From the IMG/VR virus record IMGVR_UViG_3300030109_000149, positions 1 through 48,825 of that record: a stretch of DNA of 48,825 bases; one strand, given 5' to 3'. Below are positions 15,801 through 24,706 of this stretch, piece after piece. Numbering within the stretch: position 1 is the stretch's first letter; each line of letters starts with the position of its first letter. Both the position numbers and the translations under genes were made by a program. Under the pieces are notes generated by a model. That model was not told the DNA's origin. It saw only the letters and a list, made by a program, of their open reading frames with translations, and did no database searches. This stretch comes from a virus.

Positions 15801-17910
15801 TTTCTAGTTGCTTTGTAATAAAACTAGGCTCACGCTCCATGCCTGCCTCAAGAAGCGCCCTAAACTCGTTAACTTTTACGTTAGTGTTTATTACCCCTAA
15901 ACGCAAATACTTTTCATAAGCCTCATCAAACTCTTGATCTCCTTTGTTTAAAAGACTGTTAAATAAAGTACGTCCAGACTTTAATCCGCTGCTTGTAAAA
16001 GGCATCATACCGTTTGCAATACTAAACTGTGCGCCACCTAAAAAGTTTCTTATGTGCGTTACGTGATTTCCCACAGTTTTCATTTGTTGTGAAAAACCTT
16101 TAGCAGTTGCAAAGTTTTGAAGTAATACAGCTAAAGGATTATTACCTTCCATAACACTAGAGAACATTTCTTCTTTACGTTCTAATGCTTGCAGCATCTC
16201 AGGGGTGGTGTATTTACCATCTAATATTGAGTTAGTACCTGAAATCTTAGCAGTATTGCGGCCCCCTTCTCTTGCAGTGAGATAGCCACCAGTTTTTCCT
16301 AGTTCATTAAACTGTCTATAAAAGTTATTTACCTCATAAATTCTAGATGCCTTTGCAACAGATAAAATAATACTTTCAGATGGAGAAGTAACTTCGCCCA
16401 ATAAAGCTCTTATTGGCTCTGGAATATCTTTCTTTTGTTTAAAAGTGCTTACTCTACGAACCTGTGATAAATAATCTACTACTTCTGCATCATCTGCTTT
16501 ACTAAGTATCTTATCTACCTGAGATTCTGCTTTAGAAAGAGCATCATCAATGTCCATATCAGGTGTTGCTTCAAGTAAGTCATCTGCTAAAAATTGAACA
16601 GCGTTTTCTCTTACTTCACTTGAAGGCTTAAAGGCAGGGTCTTCAAACATCCTGTAAGACCTACGCATGTAGTTACCTACATTAGCTGATATAGATTGTT
16701 TTACATCTGCACTAAACCCTTTACTGCCTACAATCTTTTTAGATAATCCATCCATCAACTGACGGGCATTTATAACTTCATTAGCTACTTCTTCTGAGAG
16801 CCTGTATTGGCTTCTAAAAAACTCTACACGTTCTTGTTCAGGCATCTCATAAATAAAACTTGCGTCAGCCTGTAAAGCTTCCTGCACACGGTCAGACATT
16901 TCTTTAGAAGACGTTTCATCTGTAATTTTCTTTAAGGCAATGTTAAGCCTATTGCCAATGTTTTCAGCAGCCCTTATGGTTTGTCTTTGAGAATATTGTG
17001 TGTCTCTAAAAGCATTGTAAGCCTGTGGGGTCATATATCCTTCAGAAGTAAAGAAACGTCTTGCGAGTCTTTTTAAAACATTGCCTTGCCCTGCAACCTG
17101 TTCAATACCTTCTTGAGTCTCTCTTGTTACTTCTCTTGCAGCAGGAAGATCCTCACGCTCAACACCAACACGGCCTTCTCTGCGGGCTTCTATATCGGCA
17201 CGTTTTGCTTCCTTACGGGCATCTCCCAGATAAGACATGAGAACTTCTGTTTGCTCTTCTTCAGACAACTGATCGTATTTTTTACTCTGCCCCATTCTTT
17301 TTAAAGTTGCTGCAAAAGAAACACCACGCTCTATAAGAGGTATCAAACCTACGTCCTGAATAACCATCTTCATTCTATTAGTTATTTCATCATCGTCTGC
17401 GTCAGCAGCCATGTACTCAATAAAAGTATTTTTTGATGCTTCAGGAAAAGTATCTTCTACAATATTAAAAAGATTTTCTGTTGGGTCTGTTAAAAGCTGC
17501 TCAGTAATTGCAGCGCCTGCGATAGGAGCAGCAACTCTCTCTCCTAAACCTAAAGCCCTAGCACCTCTTGTGATGCCTGTAAATGGAACTGCATAAGCAC
17601 CTATTTCTCCTGCAAGCTGGCCTACAGCGCCGGGAATTGTTTCAGCCTCACGAACCTCGCCTTCTTCTGTAAAAGCATCCTCCTCTTTTACTCCCAAGGC
17701 ACTTAACATAGGCGCAGTTAAACCTTTAGAGATGCCTGCTTTTAATTTTCTACGCTCTTCAAGATCTTCTTCTGTAAGTTCTTCTAAGCCTTCACCTCCT
17801 AGTGTACGGATCTTTGAGTCCATTACATATCGGGCAGCATCATACAGGCTGAAAGGAGCTTCAACTAATGTCTCTCCAAACTTAGCTATAGATTTACCAA
17901 ACTCATCCAT
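12856..17910 (-). CDS. Giant internal virion / ejection protein (1,684 aa)
   Basis: This is the largest gene and lies last among the ejection candidates, at the place of T7 gp16. The N-terminal 250 residues hold hydrophobic Ala/Gly patches (VGQLAGEIGAYAVPFTGITRGARALGLGERVAAPIAGAAI), followed by a long helical middle. Near residues 1210-1225 it has two copies of a PL(R/Q)RLGF motif separated by Gly-rich linkers. The C-terminal part reads beta-rich, ending DPQFNLSFRKNF before a basic tail. I found no lytic transglycosylase motif. Assignment as a DNA-ejection protein rests on size, order and hydrophobic/helical makeup; a polyvalent or tape-measure-like role is the alternative. Confidence 0.75.
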   Translation of the reverse strand: MDEFGKSIAKFGETLVEAPFSLYDAARYVMDSKIRTLGGEGLEELTEEDLEERRKLKAGISKGLTAPMLSALGVKEEDAFTEEGEVREAETIPGAVGQLAGEIGAYAVPFTGITRGARALGLGERVAAPIAGAAITEQLLTDPTENLFNIVEDTFPEASKNTFIEYMAADADDDEITNRMKMVIQDVGLIPLIERGVSFAATLKRMGQSKKYDQLSEEEQTEVLMSYLGDARKEAKRADIEARREGRVGVEREDLPAAREVTRETQEGIEQVAGQGNVLKRLARRFFTSEGYMTPQAYNAFRDTQYSQRQTIRAAENIGNRLNIALKKITDETSSKEMSDRVQEALQADASFIYEMPEQERVEFFRSQYRLSEEVANEVINARQLMDGLSKKIVGSKGFSADVKQSISANVGNYMRRSYRMFEDPAFKPSSEVRENAVQFLADDLLEATPDMDIDDALSKAESQVDKILSKADDAEVVDYLSQVRRVSTFKQKKDIPEPIRALLGEVTSPSESIILSVAKASRIYEVNNFYRQFNELGKTGGYLTAREGGRNTAKISGTNSILDGKYTTPEMLQALERKEEMFSSVMEGNNPLAVLLQNFATAKGFSQQMKTVGNHVTHIRNFLGGAQFSIANGMMPFTSSGLKSGRTLFNSLLNKGDQEFDEAYEKYLRLGVINTNVKVNEFRALLEAGMEREPSFITKQLEKIKYVEGVPGVRQVDTGVKAVFRGAEKAYMATDDFYKLNAFGNELATLKKAFPDVAEDVLEIKAAQIVQDTIPNYDKVPKGIKALRDMPVGNFVSFPAEIARTSIKIVKQASEEINSGNTVLRNRGLRRLSGFTATAIGFNEASKATMDALGWTEEEQRAHTDLAEGAFNKDSNKLWRMDEDGQLYFVDTRFLDSYEFIKRPVMIAVDRINEGALRGDDLDDALFEAAKDTAASLLEPFASQEMITEAMLNSGTKLYRGQIEVEDFVGDVLNTFVPGSVTSIQRYVEALNEEPNRYSGEPRNAQNELIANLTGVRFTKYDPDLNLQFAVRDYNRIEDSNRSQKFLYDTNPEEYISEYREQQQKIYEGQQDLFKITNAYVTLYGKKDAMKILRENGISRSKAASIVLGQFKGTNPRDEVLTVESFRAFKKIDPDTARKKSLQFRDSLSNVQSELNGSSLYTPDYKLDLDTDTYREGRAKGGEVLDVPNASKEPDQRIDKMTGMPYDQQAGTAFVDEEDPLRRLGFTGGGEVDPLQRLGFVAGSTVIAKGLRELFTPTKTVGSKGDKRVIQDPDKPVVMTQTEELEETLEPRMTRAMEAETASSVMPAPGKFFDPESRGYKGDKFVEGMTGAGIEVDLEFGNYIGMAGKPKDISNQTVQNLFVTARTAEKLSSGSNKSVARVNEYDGENLTLAQMKENYKKATGVKSPQTVRTNLLQPEKFRIIEDGKEGRLDNPIVAVEGRGSEHFYTLDTQFVGPVRMNRMTRKGKDGKVPQPNLRPETVGDIVLGDIIGTIKVGKKTHPLYDYIEVDGTPSLPEGVTKREKFNQGGFHMGYGSPEYSSFAEAQGYKYGSSTAEDIDTLERQVKQRYFTDRGIPLTKSEVKQQLKEEVLSRSGLPVTLSQRDAQDLIKERIASELSSRLPVDVGVQGDDYSLSKTFRGDEGSFLSLGASTNSGDPQFNLSFRKNFESGGKVLAALKRKKGV

Positions 17911-19224
17911 TTAAAGTTTTCCTAAGTCAGCTATCTCTTGCATTATTGTGAAATATTGAGTTCTTCCATTTCTCTTATCATCGTCCGTAGCCCCGTCCCC
18001 GAACATTAGCTCATTAGCAATCGCCAACCTATCTTGATATGCTTGAGATTTTAGCACTGCTTCTTGAATAGCTGTAAATTCTTGAGAGGGCGCAGTAATA
18101 TAATCAACAGGATTATTTTGAGAATCTGTTTTAGCTTGGCCTACCTCATAGAAAATTTCTAAAGCTTTATTGTATTTATCTAATGTGTCTATATTCATAC
18201 TAATATTTGCAGCACCAAGTCTGCGTTGAAACTCTCTAGACCCAGCATCATTAAAAACAACTGTCATTTTATCAATAGGATTAAAAGATGTTTTAGCATT
18301 CCTCAGAGCTATCTTTTCAACAGCTTCTTGATCATCCATGTCGGCAGATTCTACTCTTTTAAGATCCGCTTTTAATTCTTCACCCGTTATTCTGTCAAAC
18401 TGTTTTATTTGCTTAGAGTAGTTATACTTACCTGTAGTTGCATTAAATCCACCTTGAAAAGTTACTTCCTTTCTTGTGTCTCTTTCTAACTGACCTAAAT
18501 CAGCTAAGTCTTGAGCTTCAATAATACTACCTGTAAGATCATAAGCCTCTTGAAGCCTTATAGCCTCAGACTGTTGGTTAGGTGACGCAGGCAAAGCTAA
18601 ACGCCCAAGAGAACTTTCTCTCAAAGCTTGAATACTGCGACGATCAAGCTCTTCATTGGAAGTACCGTTTAAAAAATTTATAAAGCCTTTAAAAGCACTA
18701 TCAGGTCTTTTGCTTGTCATTTTTAGTACATCTTCAAAACTACCCTGTGCCCTAAATCTATCAGCAAAGTCTTCTCTTGCTTTCTGTGCAGCAGACCTTT
18801 CTACTGCTACTGCTCTGGCATCTCTAGCTATAACAGCATCTTCTTTACCCGCATTAATATAAGCAACTCTATCTAGATCATCTGAGTATTTAGTTAAATA
18901 TTCCTGTTTAATATCATCAAAAGCACTATTGTAATAATAGTTGTCAATACCCCCAGAAGCCATATACTTTTGGCGTTCTGCATCAGCAGCCTTAGCAATT
19001 CTTTCAGCATGGTTATATTGAATCCTTGCGTTCATAACGCCTTCGCTGTTCATAAAAGCTTGCTGTTTCTTTTGTAAATTACTTCTATACAGCCCAATAC
19101 CTACAGCACCTGCAAGTCCTAACAGCGCATTACGTTCCTCACGCCTACGAAGCTTTCTAGCTTGATCTTCATCACGCTTACGTTTTTCAGATAATAGGGA
19201 TTCCCCAAGTTGTTCAATAGCCAT
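17911..19224 (-). CDS. Putative internal virion protein (437 aa)
   Basis: The 437-residue protein is mostly helical, highly charged, with an N-terminal basic coiled-coil stretch (KRKRDEDQARKLRRREERN) leading to a single short hydrophobic segment (ALLGLAGAVGIGLY). It abuts the 1,684-residue gene (1 base between) and corresponds in order to T7 gp15-like core proteins. No homology is recognised. Membrane contact during ejection is inferred from the hydrophobic patch. Confidence 0.68.
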   Translation of the reverse strand: MAIEQLGESLLSEKRKRDEDQARKLRRREERNALLGLAGAVGIGLYRSNLQKKQQAFMNSEGVMNARIQYNHAERIAKAADAERQKYMASGGIDNYYYNSAFDDIKQEYLTKYSDDLDRVAYINAGKEDAVIARDARAVAVERSAAQKAREDFADRFRAQGSFEDVLKMTSKRPDSAFKGFINFLNGTSNEELDRRSIQALRESSLGRLALPASPNQQSEAIRLQEAYDLTGSIIEAQDLADLGQLERDTRKEVTFQGGFNATTGKYNYSKQIKQFDRITGEELKADLKRVESADMDDQEAVEKIALRNAKTSFNPIDKMTVVFNDAGSREFQRRLGAANISMNIDTLDKYNKALEIFYEVGQAKTDSQNNPVDYITAPSQEFTAIQEAVLKSQAYQDRLAIANELMFGDGATDDDKRNGRTQYFTIMQEIADLGKL

Positions 19225-19225
19225 A

Positions 19226-19783
19226 TTATTGCCTCTGCATTAAACTAGGTGGCGGTGCTTCCTGTGGAGGTGGTCGAGCCATTAAAGACTCCGTAGGACG
19301 TTCAGGAAGCTCTGCTGCCTCTACACGATCCATAGCCATTTGAGTCTCATCAGAAAGTTCTGAAGGCTGTGAAAGCTCTGGACGCTGTACAGTTACACCA
19401 AACATATCCTCTTCATCATCTTCCTGTACTACATACTCTATACCTGCACGTTCTGCAAGTCCCATGATCATATAGGCTACAGGCTCAACAAGAAGAAGCA
19501 TCAAGTCAGGATTAAACTGGCCTTCATTGAAGCCTGAGAAAAGAATAAGGCGAGTGGCCTCCATTATGGTTGTGCCTTCTATAAGACTGTCCATCAAAGG
19601 AAGATAATTTTCTTCTGCCGTCATCTGATCAAATATAAAATCTATTGCCTCTTGTGCAACAGTAAACTCTGTAGCGCCTGTATACGGCTCTTGTACATCA
19701 GGATCTAGCGTTAATGACTCACCCGGAATAGGCCGTTCCATCTTTGCAAAGTGTTCCTGTAGTTCTGGTGTAGTATCATCCAT
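19226..19783 (-). CDS. Acidic structural-region protein (185 aa)
   Basis: The 185-residue protein is strongly acidic (VVQEDDEEDMFG) with a hydrophobic helix at about 90-115 (PDLMLLLVEPVAYMIMGLAERAGI) and a Pro-rich C terminus (RPPPQEAPPPSLM). The start ATG is fused to the stop of the upstream gene. It may chaperone or join the ejection proteins on either side; this is context only. Confidence 0.68.
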   Translation of the reverse strand: MDDTTPELQEHFAKMERPIPGESLTLDPDVQEPYTGATEFTVAQEAIDFIFDQMTAEENYLPLMDSLIEGTTIMEATRLILFSGFNEGQFNPDLMLLLVEPVAYMIMGLAERAGIEYVVQEDDEEDMFGVTVQRPELSQPSELSDETQMAMDRVEAAELPERPTESLMARPPPQEAPPPSLMQRQ

Positions 19784-21180
19784 TATGATATACCTCTAGC
19801 CATTTGTGGATTAAAGGGATCAAACATAAACTGCTGACCCCAAGCAGATAAGGGTGCGTTGTAAGTTGCTGGGGCTTGTAAGCCTTGAATAGGTGACTGC
19901 ATTACTTGTGGCACTGATGAACCCAGCATTGCTTCTGGATTTTGTATTATACCCAGATTAACCACTTCACCTGAACTTGCAAGCATTTGAGACTGCATAT
20001 CTAAATACTCTTGTTCGGCTGCTAACTTTTGTGCAGCACTCGCACCTGCTTGAAGTACGGCGGCGGGATCTGTAAGAGCCGCTTTCTTTTGTGCTATTCC
20101 TTCAGAAGTATAATCTATAAAACCAGTTCCTACGTTTTTAAGATCAGCAGCAAGGCGCTCACCAGTTCCTATATTATAAGTACTTCCTTGAAAATCAAAA
20201 GTTTTTTGACCAGAAACACTTAAAGCTTTCTGTTTAGCCGCCCTAAATCCTTCAGTAATATCCATGCCTTGTGAAATGTCTGGCTGTAAACTTGTGTCAG
20301 GTGTAAAAGGTAGATCAGTAGATTTAGGCGTTAGTAAACTAGTATCTGCTTGTACAGTTAGATCTGTAACTGGTTGAGGCTCTACTGAAGTAATAGGACG
20401 CATAGTTTCTGGGGTAGCATTTAAATCTGCTGTACCGAATCTATAAATTTGTTCGTCAGTAATTCTAGCTACCTCTGGAAATTCCATATTCACAGCTTCA
20501 GAAACTTTTAAGAACTGAGAATCAACACCCTCTTTGGTTAGCAGTTGAGTAGCTTTACGTGTTGCAATTTCTGCTCTAGCTGTAGCACTAAAAGGACTTC
20601 TTACAGACTGACCAACTCTTGAAATAGCAGAGTCTGGGCCAGTAAAAAAATTTTTAGAAGCAGTTTGCACATTCATTCCAAGCTTACTAGCGGCTGTTTT
20701 AGTAAACTCACCAATAGTGCTGGTTACTGCATTTGTAACAGACTGAAAGGCTTTGAAAGGTGAAGAGGCGACTTTTCCTGCAAACTGAAGAAAATGCCCT
20801 GCGGCCTGTGAAGCTGTACCTCCCGCAAATAAACCAGTAGCAGTTCCTTGAATACCTGCTTTAGTCGCTGCGGCTGCTGCGGTTTTAAAAGCTGCTTGAC
20901 CTGCTGCGGCCTGTGCTGCTGCACTTGCCCCTGCTTGTGCTGCTGATGCTGAAGCCGCACTTGCTGCTGCTGTTCCTGCGGCTTGTGCCCCAGCCTGTGC
21001 TGCTGTTTGTCCTATAAAGCCTTTTATAGCACCACCAATAGCTTGACCAATACCCGGAAGAATAAACATCATAGCTACTTGACCAAGTATGCCAATCTTG
21101 CCCATGAATTTACCAAAAGCTTTAAAAGCCTTTTTAATACCCCTACCAATTTTTTTAAATACTTTTCTTAAAAATCCCAT
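19783..21180 (-). CDS. Ejection protein with antimicrobial-peptide-like N terminus
   Basis: The 465-residue protein opens with a cationic amphipathic helix (FLRKVFKKIGRGIKKAFKAF, then GKFMGKIG) followed by a hydrophobic segment (QVAMMFILPGIGQAIGGAIKGFIG), then an Ala/Ser/Gln-rich low-complexity run at about 58-115. The rest is mixed helical. This layout matches phage internal head proteins that insert into the cell envelope during DNA delivery, comparable in position to T7 gp14. The cationic helix looks like a membrane-active peptide. Family identity not established. Confidence 0.72.
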   Translation of the reverse strand: MGFLRKVFKKIGRGIKKAFKAFGKFMGKIGILGQVAMMFILPGIGQAIGGAIKGFIGQTAAQAGAQAAGTAAASAASASAAQAGASAAAQAAAGQAAFKTAAAAATKAGIQGTATGLFAGGTASQAAGHFLQFAGKVASSPFKAFQSVTNAVTSTIGEFTKTAASKLGMNVQTASKNFFTGPDSAISRVGQSVRSPFSATARAEIATRKATQLLTKEGVDSQFLKVSEAVNMEFPEVARITDEQIYRFGTADLNATPETMRPITSVEPQPVTDLTVQADTSLLTPKSTDLPFTPDTSLQPDISQGMDITEGFRAAKQKALSVSGQKTFDFQGSTYNIGTGERLAADLKNVGTGFIDYTSEGIAQKKAALTDPAAVLQAGASAAQKLAAEQEYLDMQSQMLASSGEVVNLGIIQNPEAMLGSSVPQVMQSPIQGLQAPATYNAPLSAWGQQFMFDPFNPQMARGIS

Positions 21181-21188
21181 ACTATTTC

Positions 21189-24100
21189 CTATAATTTTTT
21201 AAAGAACGATTCTGCTAGACCCATAAGTGTCGAAGTGGTGCCTTCACCTTTTTCAGCAGCAGAGTCATTAGCAAGAGCCGTAGCATATAGTGTAGCCTTA
21301 CGCTGCTGATCATTCTCATACGCCTGCCTTATATAAGCAGCTTCATCTCTAAGGTTCTGCCACAAGAAAGACTGCTCTGCTGAATTAAGATTAAAAGCCA
21401 TCTGTGCATTTTGTTGATTAGCCGCATTGATAGCTGCGCTGTTTATCGTATTAGACTTTCTGCGCCACTCTACATTAGACTGCTCTACGGCCTGTCTGTT
21501 GGCAGCATTCCACTGATCACGTTGAAAGTCTATTGTCGCATTAAATTGCTTTACTTGATTTCTAATAGCAGCGTTAGCCTTATTAACTTCTAGTCGATTA
21601 TTAGCATTTATAGCAGAAGCTTTATTCTTTTCTGAAACATTAAACTGCTTCATAGAGTTTGATTGACTAGTATTAAACTGAGACATCTGTGCGCCAAGAC
21701 TAGCCATAAATTGATCTGCTTGATTTTTTGAAGCAGCATTAAACTGTCTAGCAGCGTTTGTAGCAGATTGATCTGAAAGAATACGTTGTTGCTTTAACTG
21801 CTGATCAAGAACTGTGGCTTGTTGTCTATTGTTAAGATTAGCCATGTCCATAGCTAAAAAATTCTGAGCATTTTGAATAGATACTTTAGTACGCGCATCA
21901 GCATTCGCCATATCCATAGCAGCCTGTGTAGTAGCATTTTGCATCGCTGCCTGTTGCCTAGCATTGAAGTTTGTCATTGTCATAGACTGCATAAACTTAC
22001 TGTTTGTTAATTCTACTTGTTGTGCAGCGTTAAACTTAGTTAAATCTATGTTAGCAACCATAGCTGCATTCTGTACTGCACGTTGCTGATCTACATTTAA
22101 TTGAGCTATACCCATCTCTTGAGCTAACTTACCCTGTAACAAATTCGTCTGCATACGAGTATTAAGATTAGCTAACTCAGTCTGCTGGGCTGCACTAAGA
22201 TTCTGTGCGTCTGCCTGATTCAGAGCAGAAAGATTTGCAAGCCTCATCTGTTGATCATTACTTAGATTAGCAAGCTCCATCTGTTGTCTAAAGCCAGCAT
22301 TCTTTGAAAGAAAATCAGCAGCTACTTGCATCTCTGCAAGACGCTCTTGATTCTGGGCAGTCATATTTTCACGCTGAGTAGCATCTTCTATTTGAAGATT
22401 AGCAAGCTCTATTTGCTGAGAATTACTTAAATTTTGAGCATTAGAAGCTTGTTGATTTTGAGCGTTTAATACAGCAGCTTGCTGTTGATTCTGAAGATTC
22501 TGAGTACGTGTCTGCTGCTGCTGTTGTGCAGTAGTAAGTACAGCCTGTTGACTAAACTGACTTTGAAGAGTAGCCATCTGCTGTGCATTTGCAGCAGTCT
22601 GTGAAGCCGCTGTCTGCCTATTAGACAAGTTAGCCATACGCCGCTGCATGTCTTGTGTAGACTGTGCAAGATTAGCCTGTTGCTCATTGCTTAGGTTCTG
22701 TGCGGCACGTTGCTGTAAGGCCTGTGCGTTGCTCTGAGCCATTGGAAGCGCACTCTGTATGATTGCATTAAACAGTGCGTCACGGCCTACTGTGGAAGCT
22801 GAGAGGCCCCTCTGAGCTAAGTTAGCTTCAATAGCTGCTACTGCTGGTCTGGCCCATGCAGGAGTCTTGCCATCTTCCATACCACCTAGTAATGTTTCCA
22901 TTTGAGATGAGACAAGAGCCTCTGTAGGCAATGCTGCAATAGCTGCACGTACTTCTACAGGTTGATCGTCAATCTGTGCTTCTACAGTTGCAGGATCTTC
23001 TACAATGGCTGCTGTAATAGTAGGTGGTAAGTCGCCAACCTCTGCAATCATAGAGGCTGCTGCACCTTTAGCTGCTTCACCTTTTACTGTACGTCTTTGT
23101 GCAGCTTCATAACCTACAGTGCCTATAATCTGTGCAGCATTTCCATCTTCTGCTGGTTTACCTGTGATAGCTTCACGTTGTTTAGCTTCTGCTTCGCGTG
23201 TAGGAGCTACCTCAGTAGTCTGACCAGTAACTTTATCTACATAAGCACCGTCAGATATTTCAAAATCTGTTACATCTGCTTTTGCTTTTGCTTCTTGTGC
23301 AGCGCTTCTTCTGGCTGCTGTTGCTGGTGCAGTCATGGTTGCGTCAAATGCTTCTGCCTCAACACTTACTTCACCTTGTGCAGCTTTTGTAGCTGCTAAG
23401 TTTTTTGCTTTATCAGCAGTGTAAGTATCAGCTTTTGCTGCTCTTCTTGCAGCGCCCGAAGGTACTTTTGCTTTAGTTGTTTTAGCAGTTAGTGCTTTAA
23501 CTTTAGGAGCTTTACGAACTGTTGAAGCTTTTACATCTTTTTGAGCGCGTATCTTCTCTGCATCCCCCAGTGCAGTACCCTCTAGATCTACATCTTCTGT
23601 TTCTACTTCATCAATCTCAAAAAGATCTGGAGGTGTAATTTCTACTTGTGGTGGCCCATCAGTACTCATATTGTCTCCTCCACCTTCGTTATCTTCATCA
23701 TCTGTATCAGTATTAGCTCCATCAGTACCACCATCAGTATCTGATGTTCCCCCTGATGCTCCTTGTGTTGTAGCTTGTCTAGCCTTCCAAGCTTCAAGAT
23801 CTGCCTCGTACTGCTTTACTTTTTCTTTATAGCTTCTACTTGACTGACCCATTCCTCCCGGTCTTTTCGGAGGCGTGGGCTTCGGATCATTTGTAGAGGT
23901 TGTTGAGGTTGTCGTAGTTGTTGTAGTAGGATTTGTAACGACTACATCGCCTGTGTCTCTTGGCGGGACACTCTGTTTCCCCGTTTTATTTTCTAGTGGA
24001 TTATCACCGGGAACTATACTTTGTGTAGGAGCTACGCCAACTGTAACAGAACCCCCAGCATCTCCTGAAGGTTGAGTTGTTGTAGGTTGAGCAGGTTGTT

Positions 24101-24254
24101 GTTGGGCTTGTTCTGCTTGTTCAGCTATCATACGCTGAATATCTTCGTCACTAGGGCCACCATTACGTCTATTTAAACGCCCACCATTAACCCTCTTCTG
24201 TCGAAGTGCTTTTAAAACTTTTTTATTGTTCCTATTTTTTCTTTTATTACTCAT
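21189..24254 (-). CDS. Ejection protein candidate with 41 uninterrupted 11-residue repeats
   Basis: I use ATG 24254 (1,021 residues, MSNKRKNRNNKK start); 45 additional upstream residues would be Cys/Tyr-rich and overlap another gene. The first ~350 residues are basic then Pro/Thr/Gln-rich and acidic, probably disordered, followed by an Ala-rich helical part. Residues 508-958 consist of 41 units of exactly 11 residues with consensus [AQF]-N-[LA]-x4-Q-x2-[LM], rich in Asn, Gln and Ala. The final 63 residues are a helical cap. Located between the fibre/nozzle genes and the ejection genes, it is probably virion-associated. I recognise no named family. Confidence 0.75.
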   Translation of the reverse strand: MSNKRKNRNNKKVLKALRQKRVNGGRLNRRNGGPSDEDIQRMIAEQAEQAQQQPAQPTTTQPSGDAGGSVTVGVAPTQSIVPGDNPLENKTGKQSVPPRDTGDVVVTNPTTTTTTTSTTSTNDPKPTPPKRPGGMGQSSRSYKEKVKQYEADLEAWKARQATTQGASGGTSDTDGGTDGANTDTDDEDNEGGGDNMSTDGPPQVEITPPDLFEIDEVETEDVDLEGTALGDAEKIRAQKDVKASTVRKAPKVKALTAKTTKAKVPSGAARRAAKADTYTADKAKNLAATKAAQGEVSVEAEAFDATMTAPATAARRSAAQEAKAKADVTDFEISDGAYVDKVTGQTTEVAPTREAEAKQREAITGKPAEDGNAAQIIGTVGYEAAQRRTVKGEAAKGAAASMIAEVGDLPPTITAAIVEDPATVEAQIDDQPVEVRAAIAALPTEALVSSQMETLLGGMEDGKTPAWARPAVAAIEANLAQRGLSASTVGRDALFNAIIQSALPMAQSNAQALQQRAAQNLSNEQQANLAQSTQDMQRRMANLSNRQTAASQTAANAQQMATLQSQFSQQAVLTTAQQQQQTRTQNLQNQQQAAVLNAQNQQASNAQNLSNSQQIELANLQIEDATQRENMTAQNQERLAEMQVAADFLSKNAGFRQQMELANLSNDQQMRLANLSALNQADAQNLSAAQQTELANLNTRMQTNLLQGKLAQEMGIAQLNVDQQRAVQNAAMVANIDLTKFNAAQQVELTNSKFMQSMTMTNFNARQQAAMQNATTQAAMDMANADARTKVSIQNAQNFLAMDMANLNNRQQATVLDQQLKQQRILSDQSATNAARQFNAASKNQADQFMASLGAQMSQFNTSQSNSMKQFNVSEKNKASAINANNRLEVNKANAAIRNQVKQFNATIDFQRDQWNAANRQAVEQSNVEWRRKSNTINSAAINAANQQNAQMAFNLNSAEQSFLWQNLRDEAAYIRQAYENDQQRKATLYATALANDSAAEKGEGTTSTLMGLAESFFKKL
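21381..22733 (-). repeat. 33-bp coding repeat array (41 hendecads)
   Basis: This stretch encodes the 41 hendecad units of the 1,021-residue protein. Consecutive units keep the 33-base phase without a single insertion or deletion, for example ANLSNDQQMRL, QNLSAAQQTEL, TKFNAAQQVEL and WNAANRQAVEQ. The DNA copies are diverged, so this is an old repeat held by selection for protein geometry, not a recent expansion. Confidence 0.9.
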
Positions 24255-24256
24255 AT

Positions 24257-24478
24257 TTATCCTAAAAGTGAAACAATAACAGTTGCTGCTGTAGTAATAA
24301 CAACAGTTACAACTAACCAAGCAAGCTTCTCCCAACGTGCAGCATGGTTGTCTGTAGCTTTGCGAAGCTGTCGCAACTCTACAGTACACTCAGCCCAACG
24401 CTCTCCGCACTCTTTTTCATGCTCTGCAATGCGCTCTAAGGCTTCTAAAGCTATATCCATTTCTGTTTTAGTAGCCAT
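24257..24478 (-). CDS. Small tail-anchored membrane protein (XhlA-like layout)
   Basis: Start at ATG 24478 (73 residues). A charged helical region with heptad-like spacing (ALEALERIAEHEKECGERWAE, ELRQLRKATDNHAARWE) precedes a C-terminal membrane span (KLAWLVVTVVITTAATVIVSLLG). This resembles the layout of the hemolysin XhlA-type phage proteins often found near holins, but it lies far from the holin here. A role in envelope attachment or in ejection is possible. It overlaps no neighbour and sits 2 bases upstream of the repeat-protein start. Confidence 0.68.
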   Translation of the reverse strand: MATKTEMDIALEALERIAEHEKECGERWAECTVELRQLRKATDNHAARWEKLAWLVVTVVITTAATVIVSLLG

Positions 24479-24493
24479 ATTTAATTTCACTTA

Positions 24494-24706
24494 TTATTGA
24501 AGTTGGCCCGATACAATAGGTTCATCATCAAGAGTAGTTACATTATCTTGTGCTGGTGCTTGCTCTTTGAGTTCAGCCATAAAGCGATCACGCATTGCGC
24601 CCATGTGGCTCATGGCTTCGCCCGACACCATGCCGTTTTTGGCGGCTGCGTCGATTAGGTTTAGCACGTTAGCTAGATCGTGAAGTTGTATGTATTTTGT
24701 TTCCAT
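24494..24706 (-). CDS. Hypothetical protein, structural region
   Basis: The 70-residue protein starts at ATG 24706, where TAATG overlaps the stop of the upstream gene. It is helical and Met-rich (LHDLANVLNLIDAAAKNGMV, MSHMGAMRDRFMAELKEQ) with an acidic tail. No domain recognised. It belongs to the cluster of small genes behind the tail fibre. Confidence 0.65.
   Translation of the reverse strand: METKYIQLHDLANVLNLIDAAAKNGMVSGEAMSHMGAMRDRFMAELKEQAPAQDNVTTLDDEPIVSGQLQ

Noticed and set aside
24255-24389. 45-codon N-terminal extension of the repeat protein
   Set aside because: It reads Cys/Tyr-rich, overlaps the 73-residue membrane protein in another frame, and ATG 24254 gives the usual basic MSNK start.
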